Under the pieces are notes generated by a model, which searched no databases, was not told the origin of the DNA, and was given only the letters and a program-made list of their open reading frames with translations. Source: Candidatus Saccharibacteria bacterium CPR2 (GTDB lineage: Bacteria > Patescibacteriota > Saccharimonadia > Saccharimonadales > QWHN01). From it: DNA of 40,798 nucleotides. Of the stretch, positions 33,820 through 40,568 are shown piece after piece (the first letter of the stretch is position 1; every line of letters begins with the position of its first letter). Location: positions 141,582 to 182,379 of the forward strand of contig QWHN01000002.1 of assembly GCA_021404905.1 (NCBI GenBank). The letters are read 5' to 3'. A program made the position numbers and the translations under genes.

Positions 33820-35364
33820 TTATGTTTTCTCCTCAGTGCGTGTATATCCCTTCGCAACCTGATTTGCTACTTTTCTGACCAGTTCCTGGATTTTTTCGCT
33901 AGGCTTATCGCCTCGATTGAGCTCTTTCATCAAATCTTTGTGCTCGGTTTTTAGGACCTGGAGAAGTTCGTTTTGCATTTTCTTAACGTTCTCCAGGGGA
34001 ACTTCATCAAACGCGCCTTCTGAAGCAGCAGTTAAAACCGCGACCTGCGACCAGATGCTGTACGGGCTGTATTGAGGCTGCTTAAGGATTTCCGTAAGTC
34101 TTTGCCCGCGTTCGATGCGAGCCTTAGTTTCTGCGTCTAGGTCCGTTGCGAATTGCGCGAAAGCTGCGAGTTCCCGGAATTGAGCCAGATCTAGACGTAA
34201 ACTACCAGCAACATTTTTTATGGCTTTAGTCTGAGCCGAACCGCCGACGCGTGATACTGATAATCCAACGCTGATAGCCGGCCGGATCCCTTGATAGAAC
34301 AGATCTGTTTCAAGGAAAATTTGGCCATCGGTGATAGAAATAACATTCGTCGGAATATATGCGGAAACGTCTCCGGCCTGAGTCTCAATAATCGGCAGAG
34401 CCGTGAGAGATCCACCGCCTTTTTCATCAGACATTTTCGCAGCTCGTTCAAGCAAGCGAGAATGCAGATAAAATACATCCCCCGGATAGGCTTCGCGTCC
34501 GGGCGGACGTCGAAGCAGCAATGACATTTGTCGGTAGGCAACAGCGTGCTTAGATAAATCGTCGTGAATAATCAAGGCGTGCTCGCCGTTATCTCGAAAA
34601 TATTCGCCCATGGCCGTGCCGGAGTATGGGGCAAGATATTGCAGCGAGGCAGGGTCGGAAGCTGAAGTCGCGACAATAATGGTTTGATCCATAACACCTT
34701 CTTGCTTTAATTTTTCAACCAGCCGCGCGATCTTTGACAGTTTTTGGCCAACAGCTACATAAATGTTAATAACACCGGTTTTTGATTTATGCTGATTGAT
34801 CATGGTGTCAATCGCGATGGCAGTTTTTCCGGTTTGACGATCGCCAATTATTAATTCTCTTTGCCCTCGGCCAATTGGAACCATAGTATCAATTGCCATA
34901 ATTCCAGTCATCAACGGCTCATGAACCGACTTTCTGTCTAAAACCCCAGGCGCTGGTTTTTCTATTAAGCCCGTATGTTTTGTTTTTATCGGACCTTTGT
35001 TGTCAAGCGGCTGTCCAAGTGGATCAACCACGCGTCCAACTAGCTCGGGGCCAACAGGGATTTCCAGAACTTTGCCGGTTAAGCGCGCTTTTGCACCGGC
35101 TTTGACGTTAACGTCGCTGCCGAGCAAGACGGCGCCAATCTCGTCTTCCATCAAGTTAAGCGCGAAAGCAGTAACTTTTGAGCCGTCTTCAGCGTCAACT
35201 TCAATCATTTCGTTATAACCACACTCGCTCAGTCCGTAAATCCAGGCAATTCCGTCTCCAACGCGAGTAACAATGCCAACTTTTTTAACTTCGACGGACT
35301 GTTTTAAACCAGAAATTGCATCTTTGAGCTCTTTAGAAAGTTCTTTAATTGAAATATCGGTCAT
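33820..35364 (-). CDS. atpA: ATP synthase F1 subunit alpha
   Basis: A 514-residue regulatory nucleotide-binding subunit. The P-loop G-D-R-Q-T-G-K-T is at 174-181, and [14 protein letters not shown] gives the arginine-finger region. I-A-I-D-T-M-I-N-Q and [16 protein letters not shown] are present. It starts with AGGAGG upstream and overlaps atpH as ATGA. The length fits bacterial alpha subunits (about 500-515). Confidence 0.98.
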   Translation of the reverse strand: MTDISIKELSKELKDAISGLKQSVEVKKVGIVTRVGDGIAWIYGLSECGYNEMIEVDAEDGSKVTAFALNLMEDEIGAVLLGSDVNVKAGAKARLTGKVLEIPVGPELVGRVVDPLGQPLDNKGPIKTKHTGLIEKPAPGVLDRKSVHEPLMTGIMAIDTMVPIGRGQRELIIGDRQTGKTAIAIDTMINQHKSKTGVINIYVAVGQKLSKIARLVEKLKQEGVMDQTIIVATSASDPASLQYLAPYSGTAMGEYFRDNGEHALIIHDDLSKHAVAYRQMSLLLRRPPGREAYPGDVFYLHSRLLERAAKMSDEKGGGSLTALPIIETQAGDVSAYIPTNVISITDGQIFLETDLFYQGIRPAISVGLSVSRVGGSAQTKAIKNVAGSLRLDLAQFRELAAFAQFATDLDAETKARIERGQRLTEILKQPQYSPYSIWSQVAVLTAASEGAFDEVPLENVKKMQNELLQVLKTEHKDLMKELNRGDKPSEKIQELVRKVANQVAKGYTRTEEKT

Positions 35365-35807
35365 TTTATTCCTCCTGTTTCTTGATATTCATAATTAATC
35401 TGGTCCTGTAACTGAGAAAACCTAAAGCTTTTCAAGGCATTGTTTAGCGAGATGTCTATCTCCAGTTCGGGCGAGCGAACTGTTACTCCACCCAATAAGT
35501 TTTCATCAATTTCCTCATGTAAAATTACGTTTTTAGTGCCGGTTTCTTTAATGATCAGCTCTTTGATCTGTCTTTTTAAACTGACCGATAGAGGAAAGCG
35601 CGATTTTACGCTTGCCTGAATGCTGCCAGTTATTTTCTCAAGCTCCAAGGCAATATCGTTTATAAATACGTCTAATTTGTCCGTTAATTTTTCTTCAACG
35701 ATGTAGGCCGCAAGCATCTTGATGATTTCTTGCCTTTCGCTAGAGTTTGAGGAATTTAGCTTTATGGCAATTTCTTTTGCCAAACTTTTTCGTGATAACA
35801 ACTTCAT
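35361..35807 (-). CDS. atpH: ATP synthase F1 subunit delta
   Basis: A 148-residue subunit of the peripheral stalk, linking F1 to subunit b. The sequence diverges, as usual in this subunit, but the C-terminal part [21 protein letters not shown] matches the end of OSCP/delta (G-G-x-x-x-x-x-x-x-x-x-D-x-S). It is shorter than the usual 175-180 residues. Both ends overlap neighbours by 4 nt, consistent with translational coupling. Confidence 0.85.
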   Translation of the reverse strand: MKLLSRKSLAKEIAIKLNSSNSSERQEIIKMLAAYIVEEKLTDKLDVFINDIALELEKITGSIQASVKSRFPLSVSLKRQIKELIIKETGTKNVILHEEIDENLLGGVTVRSPELEIDISLNNALKSFRFSQLQDQINYEYQETGGIK

Positions 35808-36331
35808 AATCTGCCCTCAATGGCGCTTTTGATTAATTTTTCGTCTTTTTTTTCGTCGAGTTTTTCATGAATTAACTGTTCAGTTGCCTGGACCACTAAA
35901 GATCTGACTTCATTTTTCAACTCTAACTTTGCTTTTTCGACATCATTTTCTATACGTTTCTTGGCATCGCCAATCATGGTTTCAGTCTTTGATGTTGCGG
36001 CGTCTTCAGCCTGCTTTACAATAGCACCGGCTTCTTCATGGGCCCTTGCGAGTACTGAATCTGCTTCTTTTCGAGCTGATTGTAAAATTTTCTCCTGTTC
36101 TTGAACGGCTTGCTCGCTGGCTTTAGCAGCTTTCTCGGCATTGGCAAGCCCCTCGTTGATCGTATCTTCCCGATCTTTTAAGCTTTTTACGATTTTATCC
36201 AGGGCAAATTTTCTAATCAGTACGAAAAGAATAACGAACGTGCCCGCCTGAAAAAGAATCGCTTTTGGATCAATACCAAGAGCAGATACACCTTTCTCTT
36301 CTGCAGCAAATATTAACAGTGACGTAAACAC
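35804..36331 (-). CDS. atpF: ATP synthase Fo subunit b
   Basis: A 175-residue stator subunit. A short external start MFTSLLIFAAEEKG leads to one membrane helix (about 25-43), then a long charged coiled coil rich in Glu, Lys and Ala. The helix-to-coil join R-K-F-A-L-D-K-I-V-K-S-L-K-D-R-E-D-T-I is characteristic. The segment F-A-A-E at residues 8-11 is the same as in subunit c. It follows atpE by 19 nt and overlaps atpH by 4 nt. Confidence 0.93.
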   Translation of the reverse strand: MFTSLLIFAAEEKGVSALGIDPKAILFQAGTFVILFVLIRKFALDKIVKSLKDREDTINEGLANAEKAAKASEQAVQEQEKILQSARKEADSVLARAHEEAGAIVKQAEDAATSKTETMIGDAKKRIENDVEKAKLELKNEVRSLVVQATEQLIHEKLDEKKDEKLIKSAIEGRL

Positions 36332-36350
36332 GTTCGCTCCTTATCTTTTT

Positions 36351-36626
36351 TTAAATGAGGAATATTGCGCCGATTGTCAGTAGCGCTGTTACCTCAACCA
36401 TAGCTGCGATAATAATTATTTGTCCCGCGGCCTTGCCAGCTTCAGGGTTTCTACCTAAAGCTTTCATGTAGTTACTGCCGATCATGCCAAGCGAAAACGC
36501 GGCTAACGCCATGGCGACAGCAACCATGATTGCTTTGCCAAATTCAGGCTGCCACGGAGCAGCTTGAGTTGCGGCTTCCGCAGCTTGTGCGCCTTCAGCA
36601 GCAAATGTTGTTAGTGTTGAAATCAT
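36351..36626 (-). CDS. atpE: ATP synthase Fo subunit c
   Basis: A 91-residue proteolipid, two helices joined by the loop G-R-N-P-E-A (59-63). The ion-binding carboxylate is Glu78 in M-V-E-V-T-A. The first helix carries A-V-A-M-A-L-A at 36-42, an AxAxAxA pattern where most c subunits have GxGxGxG. The usual sodium-binding signature (Gln in helix 1 and Ser/Thr directly after the Glu) is not seen, so proton coupling is likely. The N-terminus is long (about 28 residues before helix 1) and starts MISTLTTFAAEGAQ. Confidence 0.95.
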   Translation of the reverse strand: MISTLTTFAAEGAQAAEAATQAAPWQPEFGKAIMVAVAMALAAFSLGMIGSNYMKALGRNPEAGKAAGQIIIIAAMVEVTALLTIGAIFLI

Positions 36627-36669
36627 ATTTTTTCTCCCTTTCTAATTTTGGATACTTTTTATTGATTTC

Positions 36670-37515
36670 CTACCCATTGGCGAGCTCCTCGACCATTAGC
36701 CCGGTTTGTGATTGTGAGTAGCTAAATTGTTCTTCAGTTTGGTGCTCGTGTTCGGAATGCGCAGTTGCCAACGCCAAGTAAGTAGCTGAGAGCACCGTAA
36801 ATACATAAGCTTGAATAAACGCGACCAAAATCTCAAAAACCATGATGGGCAAAAGAGTAAACGTTGCCGCATTAGCTCCGATAAACGCAAAAATTGCAAT
36901 TAAAATATCTCCCATGGCAGTGTTGAAAAACAATCGCAGCGATAAACTTATAACACGTGTCAGCTCGCCAAATACCTCCAGCAACCCTATGAAGAAATTC
37001 AGCGGGTTCAGTGGTTTGTCGCTAAAATAATGTTTAAGGTGGCCTTTTAACCCAGATTCTTTGATTGAAAAATATTGAACCAGAATAATAGCGCTAAGCG
37101 CTAAGGCCAGGGTTGCATTTAAATCGGCAGTAAATGGCCTGAAGAGGGGAGATCCGTTATGAGTCACACCCTCACCAACAAGCGGGAATAAACCAGCCAA
37201 GTAACTAATGACTATAAAAACAAAATACGCTCCAAAAACTGGGGCGTATTTGTAGGCTTTGCGGCGACTGCCCATAATTTCAGCTAGCAGATTAATGACA
37301 AATTCCATTCCCATTTCAAACAATCTGGTGATACCTCTTGCTGGTTTAATGCCAGCACTTTTACCAGCTATAACGCCAAGAATAATAATAGCAACAGCAA
37401 TAATAACACCGTAAAGCATGGAATTTGTAATATTTAAAGAACCGATGGTAAAAACAGGCTCAGCCTTAAGGCTAATATGAGGACCATCCGTTGACGCTAA
37501 AACTAACCAACTCAT
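36670..37515 (-). CDS. atpB: ATP synthase Fo subunit a
   Basis: A 281-residue stator channel. The essential arginine is Arg194 in I-S-L-S-L-R-L-F. E-L-T-R-V precedes it, and the first part has N-S-M-L-Y-G-V-I-I-A-V-A-I. About five to six helices are predicted. F-F-N replaces the more usual F-G-N directly after the arginine motif. It overlaps the upstream AtpI-like gene by 4 nt (ATGA). The C-terminal tail is polar and extends past the last helix. Confidence 0.95.
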   Translation of the reverse strand: MSWLVLASTDGPHISLKAEPVFTIGSLNITNSMLYGVIIAVAIIILGVIAGKSAGIKPARGITRLFEMGMEFVINLLAEIMGSRRKAYKYAPVFGAYFVFIVISYLAGLFPLVGEGVTHNGSPLFRPFTADLNATLALALSAIILVQYFSIKESGLKGHLKHYFSDKPLNPLNFFIGLLEVFGELTRVISLSLRLFFNTAMGDILIAIFAFIGANAATFTLLPIMVFEILVAFIQAYVFTVLSATYLALATAHSEHEHQTEEQFSYSQSQTGLMVEELANG

Positions 37516-37805
37516 TTCTTCGTCCTGTTCTTATTAAAACTTTCTGGAAAATATTGCTGGGAATATCGATAGACAATTGTCAATGACACAAATGACGAGA
37601 AAATCATACTCAAAAACAGTATTTTGCCATTTCCGGACAGCGTTTTATCAAGAAAGCTAGCTGGTAACCCAAGCAAAATAAATGATAAAGCCACTCGCCA
37701 GGAAGCTTCCGCAAGATGCCTTTCCATACCACGACTTAACAACACACCCGAATGGTGCGGCTCATTATTCTTTGGAGTCGATTTTGATTTTCCCTTACTC
37801 TTCAT
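37512..37805 (-). CDS. AtpI/AtpZ-like ATP synthase assembly protein
   Basis: A 97-residue protein with a basic N-terminus (MKSKGKSKSTPKNN) and two membrane helices (about 38-52 and 62-80). It is the first gene of the atp operon. AtpI proteins in this position help c-ring assembly and possibly magnesium entry. The sequence itself is not diagnostic; the call rests on position and topology. Confidence 0.7.
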   Translation of the reverse strand: MKSKGKSKSTPKNNEPHHSGVLLSRGMERHLAEASWRVALSFILLGLPASFLDKTLSGNGKILFLSMIFSSFVSLTIVYRYSQQYFPESFNKNRTKK

Positions 37806-37817
37806 CTACCAAGCAGA

Positions 37818-37846
37818 ATGTTACCAGTAGTGACATATACATGCAA
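37818..37846 (-). promoter_or_regulatory. Promoter of the atp operon
   Basis: On the minus strand TTGCAT (37841-37846), a 17-nt spacer and TAACAT (37818-37823) form a promoter, with a TGG extension before the -10. The -10 ends 12 nt before the ATG at 37805, so the leader would be about 6 nt, with no Shine-Dalgarno. It is back-to-back with the ArsR promoter. Confidence 0.6.
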
Positions 37847-37882
37847 GGGTTATTTATTTTTGTTGGCAATAGGTAGTGATAT

Positions 37883-37927
37883 TTGACAATACCAACCAGA
37901 CTGCTATAATTTAAGTGTTTACTTAAA
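37883..37927 (+). promoter_or_regulatory. Promoter and operator of the arsR-glutaredoxin operon
   Basis: TTGACA (37883-37888), a 16-nt spacer and TATAAT (37905-37910) form a near-consensus promoter. It is followed directly by the perfect dyad TTTAAGT-GTTT-ACTTAAA (37910-37927), which covers the start of transcription. This is where an autoregulated ArsR-type repressor would sit. Confidence 0.75.
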
Positions 37928-37936
37928 CTTTATCAG

Positions 37937-38242
37937 ATGCCTCTGAAATTAAATCAGACTTCAAAATTCATCGTCCAAGCTTTTAATGCCCTTGGCGATG
38001 AGACACGTTTCAAAATTCTTCAGGTTTTATCCAGTTCCAATGAAATATGTGTTTCTCAGATTGCGAAGTCACTGGGGATCACTACAGCCGGCACGTCTCA
38101 ACATTTAAAAATACTGGAACAAGCCGGACTAATTGAACGACAAAGAATGGGGCAAAGAACTTGTTATATCATCAAACCATCGCGCAAAATACACCAGGAA
38201 ATAATTAATGTAACTTTAAAGGTAAAGGATTCTAATGAGTAA
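37937..38242 (+). CDS. ArsR-family transcriptional regulator
   Basis: A 101-residue winged-helix repressor. It has F-N-A-L-G-D-E-T-R-F-K-I-L-Q-V-L, then V-S-Q-I-A-K-S-L-G-I and recognition helix T-T-A-G-T-S-Q-H-L-K-I-L. The E-L-C-V-C-D-L metal motif of arsenic-type ArsR appears as E-I-C-V-S-Q-I, with only one Cys, so a classic metal site is absent. One more Cys lies in R-T-C-Y. With a glutaredoxin gene overlapping its 3' end, a thiol-based redox sensor is plausible (inference). The dyad operator just upstream suggests autoregulation. Confidence 0.87.
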   Translation: MPLKLNQTSKFIVQAFNALGDETRFKILQVLSSSNEICVSQIAKSLGITTAGTSQHLKILEQAGLIERQRMGQRTCYIIKPSRKIHQEIINVTLKVKDSNE

Positions 38243-38474
38243 TGTAATTGTTTACACCAGCCCAACATGCGGTTTTTGTCATATGGCAAAAGAATATTTA
38301 AAATCAAAGGGTATCGGTTTTACCGAAAAAGACGTCACGACTGATAAAACCGCGTACCAAGAAATTCTAGACAAATCGGGCCAACTTGGTGTTCCCGTAC
38401 TTGATATTGGCGGGAAAATAGTGGTCGGATTTGATAAATTTCGGATTGATTCTTTGCTTAACGATAACGATTAA
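38235..38474 (+). CDS. Glutaredoxin-like thiol-disulfide protein
   Basis: A 79-residue thioredoxin-fold protein. The active site is C-G-F-C (Cys12 and Cys15), and G-V-P-V supplies the cis-Pro. K-I-V-V-G-F-D sits where the glutathione- or thioredoxin-contacting G-F-D/S lies. It is close to NrdH/mycoredoxin size. The start overlaps the arsR stop by 8 nt. It would reduce disulfides in the cytoplasm. No ribonucleotide reductase gene is nearby. Confidence 0.9.
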   Translation: MSNVIVYTSPTCGFCHMAKEYLKSKGIGFTEKDVTTDKTAYQEILDKSGQLGVPVLDIGGKIVVGFDKFRIDSLLNDND

Positions 38475-38505
38475 ATTTTTTAACTATTCGCTTTTGCTTT
38501 AGTGT

Positions 38506-38518
38506 TATAATTTCAGGC
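38506..38518 (+). promoter_or_regulatory. Leaderless extended -10 promoter
   Basis: TGTTATAAT (38503-38511) ends 7 nt before the ATG at 38519. The first transcribed base falls at or one base before the A of ATG, so the mRNA is leaderless or carries a single extra base. Confidence 0.6.
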
Positions 38519-38737
38519 ATGATAAGCGAGTTGATAATTATAGGTGATATTTTTGAGGTCATCGGTACTGTTTTAATTGCTTATATGGCCTTGGCGGTCC
38601 ATGAGCAAGTCAGACATGAACAAAAAATCGACCGCAAGGTTTTTGGTGTAATACGCCAGGAAAAGGTATTGGCGTATACGGGTATGATACTTATCGTAGG
38701 CGGCTTCTTGCTGCGCGTCGCTGGCGGAGCATACTAG
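38519..38737 (+). CDS. Small two-helix membrane protein of unknown function
   Basis: A 72-residue protein: helix one about residues 3-27, a charged cytoplasmic middle H-E-Q-V-R-H-E-Q-K-I-D-R-K, and helix two about 50-68. The middle carries two His and several charges. I do not recognise a family. It occupies the position upstream of rnpA where rpmH is often found, but it is not rpmH. Confidence 0.65.
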   Translation: MISELIIIGDIFEVIGTVLIAYMALAVHEQVRHEQKIDRKVFGVIRQEKVLAYTGMILIVGGFLLRVAGGAY

Positions 38738-38822
38738 GCGCATGCGTTAATTTTCAGTTCTCAATTTTCAAATCCATAGGTTTGGTTTGGATGGAATTGC
38801 ATCTATAGATTAAACTTAGCTT

Positions 38823-39179
38823 ATGTTAAGCGCGCGCAACCGTTTTTTTGGCCAAAAGGGCATAAAGAGAGTTCTCAAATATGGAAAAATTTCTAGAGGA
38901 CGTTTTTTGTCTATAAAGACGATCGAAAACAATCGTCGAAGTGGATCCCGAGTGGCAGTTGTGGTCAGCAAAAAAGTGTCTAAAAAAGCCGTTGTCAGAA
39001 ACAGAATTAGACGGCGGATTTATGAAATTTTTCGAAAGAACTGGGATAAAATTGAGCCGAATAAAGACATCGTTGTTTTGGTGTACGATGAAAAAACCGC
39101 GATTCTACCGCACGTAGAGCTCGAAACATCCATTCTACAATTAGCAGAAAAAGCCAAGCTACTGACGAATAGAAATTAG
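38823..39179 (+). CDS. rnpA: Ribonuclease P protein component
   Basis: A 118-residue basic protein that assists RNase P RNA in cutting tRNA 5' leaders. It has R-F-F-G-Q-K-G-I at the start, then R-V-A-V-V-V-S-K-K-V-S-K-K-A-V-V-R-N-R-I-R-R-R-I-Y-E, the RNR motif. A TAAACT box (38811-38816) ends 6 nt before the ATG, so the mRNA should be leaderless. Neither rpmH nor yidC is adjacent. The TAG stop is the first complete 7-mer of the repeat that follows. Confidence 0.95.
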   Translation: MLSARNRFFGQKGIKRVLKYGKISRGRFLSIKTIENNRRSGSRVAVVVSKKVSKKAVVRNRIRRRIYEIFRKNWDKIEPNKDIVVLVYDEKTAILPHVELETSILQLAEKAKLLTNRN

Positions 39180-39336
39180 GAGATAGGAATTGGGAATTGG
39201 GAATTGGGAATTGGGAATTGGGAAATAGAGTATAGAGTATAGAAATTAGAAAACAGCAATTGGGAAATAGAAAATAGTATATTTTTAAAAACTAATTCCT
39301 ATTTTCTAATTGCTAGTTGCCAATTGCTATTTCCTA
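39174..39336. repeat. Heptamer-repeat hairpin (copy 4) after rnpA
   Basis: The left arm contains AATTAGG, AGATAGG, five consecutive AATTGGG units, then AAATAGA, GTATAGA twice, AATTAGA and others (39174-39277). The loop is about TATATTTTTAAAAA. The right arm (39290-39336) is CTAATTC, CTATTTT, CTAATTG, CTAGTTG, CCAATTG, CTATTTC, CTA. It ends just before the promoter of the cobO-like gene. The rnpA stop codon lies in the first unit. Confidence 0.85.
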
Positions 39337-39348
39337 ACACCTATACGT

Positions 39349-39360
39349 TATACTAACCTT
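39349..39360 (+). promoter_or_regulatory. Leaderless -10 promoter of the cobO-like gene
   Basis: TATACT (39349-39354) lies 6 nt before the ATG at 39361. The A of the start codon is at the expected transcription start. Confidence 0.55.
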
Positions 39361-39933
39361 ATGGGAGTTTTTGACGATTATAAACAAAAAGACAGCGTGG
39401 TGGTCGTTTACACGGGTGAGGGCAAAGGCAAAACCAGCGCAAGCCTTGGATTAATGGCCCGGGCACTGGGCAATGGATGGCGTGTGGCTTATGTGCAATT
39501 TATAAAACACTGGGAAGTAGGAGAACACAAGTTTTTGCGCGATATTAGTGATATTTATAAAAATAAATTAGTTTTTTATAAAGGTGGCGCCGGGTTCTAT
39601 AAAGCGGGCAGTTTAAGTGCGAAAAATATTTCAGACAAAACCCATAGAGATCTTGCCAAAAAAACTTACCAGCGCGCGCTTAAATATGCGTCTTCCGGAA
39701 AATTTGATTTGTTAGTTTGCGATGAAATTAATAATGCCATCCATGATGGTTTGCTAGAGATGGCTCTTTTGGAACATTTAATTAATTCTCGTCATCAAAA
39801 AACCAGTCTTTGTTTAACAGGTCGTAACTTCCCCGAAAAACTAATTGATCTTACTGATATTGCTACCAATATGACCAAAGTCAAACACCATTTTGACGAT
39901 AAATATTTGGCAAACAAAGGCATAGACTATTGA
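39361..39933 (+). CDS. CobO/BtuR-type corrinoid adenosyltransferase
   Basis: A 190-residue P-loop protein. It has V-V-V-Y-T-G-E-G-K-G-K-T-S-A-S-L-G-L-M-A-R-A-L-G, the inverted P-loop signature of CobA/CobO/BtuR, then V-A-Y-V-Q-F-I-K and L-V-C-D-E-I-N-N-A-I-H. These enzymes transfer the adenosyl group of ATP to cob(I)alamin or cobyrinic acid diamide. No other B12 gene is in the window, so the protein would salvage imported corrinoid or have a related role. A frame 17 codons longer runs through repeat sequence and is rejected. Confidence 0.9.
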   Translation: MGVFDDYKQKDSVVVVYTGEGKGKTSASLGLMARALGNGWRVAYVQFIKHWEVGEHKFLRDISDIYKNKLVFYKGGAGFYKAGSLSAKNISDKTHRDLAKKTYQRALKYASSGKFDLLVCDEINNAIHDGLLEMALLEHLINSRHQKTSLCLTGRNFPEKLIDLTDIATNMTKVKHHFDDKYLANKGIDY

Positions 39934-39960
39934 TGCTAGCAAATGGACATTCCTTGGCGT

Positions 39961-40004
39961 AAGCACATTAGTGCTTTGATGTATTGATGCGTTTATGCTA
40001 TTCT
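39961..40004 (+). promoter_or_regulatory. Promoter and palindrome of the toxin-antitoxin operon
   Basis: TTGATG (39976-39981), a 17-nt spacer and TATTCT (39999-40004) with a TGC extension lie before the ATG at 40011. The gap of 6 nt makes the mRNA leaderless, although GGAG occurs in that gap. The palindrome AAGCAC-ATTA-GTGCTT (39961-39976) touches the -35 and would suit antitoxin autoregulation. Confidence 0.55.
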
Positions 40005-40010
40005 GGAGTT

Positions 40011-40229
40011 ATGAGAACTACAATCACACTCAACGATAAGCTATATAAAACTTTAAAAGTGCAAGCGGCTGCTAGCGGTGAATCTTTGTCCACACTGATT
40101 GAAGAAGCCATCAAGCATCAGCTACTTGAAGACATTGAAGATTTGCAGGATATAAAAGACCGCGAGAACGATCCAACTTTTCTATTCGATGACTTGGTAA
40201 AAGAATTCAAAAAAGAGGGGCTGCTTTAA
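40011..40229 (+). CDS. Ribbon-helix-helix antitoxin (RelB-like)
   Basis: A 72-residue protein starting MRTTITLNDKLYKTLKVQAA, the beta-strand and first helix of a ribbon-helix-helix DNA-binding fold. It continues with G-E-S-L-S-T-L-I-E-E-A-I-K. The acidic C-terminal half (E-D-I-E-D-L-Q-D-I-K-D-R-E) would wrap the toxin. The toxin gene follows after one base. The longer start upstream would lie in the promoter. Confidence 0.88.
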   Translation: MRTTITLNDKLYKTLKVQAAASGESLSTLIEEAIKHQLLEDIEDLQDIKDRENDPTFLFDDLVKEFKKEGLL

Positions 40230-40230
40230 C

Positions 40231-40497
40231 GTGTTGCTATATGAAATAAGGTATAGCCACAGAGTTAAAAAAGAGCTTAAAAATACGCCAGCGTCTCAAA
40301 GAAAACGAATTGTTTCAAAGATTCAAGGACTGGCTAAATCACCAAGACCAATAGGGTGCGAAAAAATTCGAGGCTCTAAGTCATCATATCGAATCCGAGT
40401 GGGAACGTACCGTATTATCTACAGTATCTATGACCAAAAACTGATAGTTTTCGTAATCAAAGTTGGGCACAGAAGAGACGTGTACAAAAAACTTTAG
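40231..40497 (+). CDS. RelE/ParE superfamily toxin
   Basis: An 88-residue basic toxin. It starts with GTG one base after the antitoxin stop. The family pattern is clear: Y-S-H-R-V-K-K-E-L-K-N-T-P, then Y-R-I-R-V-G-T-Y-R-I-I-Y-S-I, then V-I-K-V-G-H-R-R-D-V-Y. In RelE members this leads to mRNA cleavage in the ribosome; ParE members hit gyrase. The R-V-G-x-Y-R-I-I-Y and H-R-R-x-V-Y motifs fit RelE-type ribosome-dependent mRNA interferases. Confidence 0.92.
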   Translation: MLLYEIRYSHRVKKELKNTPASQRKRIVSKIQGLAKSPRPIGCEKIRGSKSSYRIRVGTYRIIYSIYDQKLIVFVIKVGHRRDVYKKL

Positions 40498-40568
40498 AAA
40501 AGAAGTTTGCTATAAAGATGCTAAAGTATTATAATATTTTTATTGTAATTGAGTTGGAGTAGTTATAA

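Noticed and set aside
36351-36626. Sodium-specific ATP synthase
   Set aside because: The c subunit lacks the Gln in helix 1 and has Val, not Ser or Thr, directly after Glu78.
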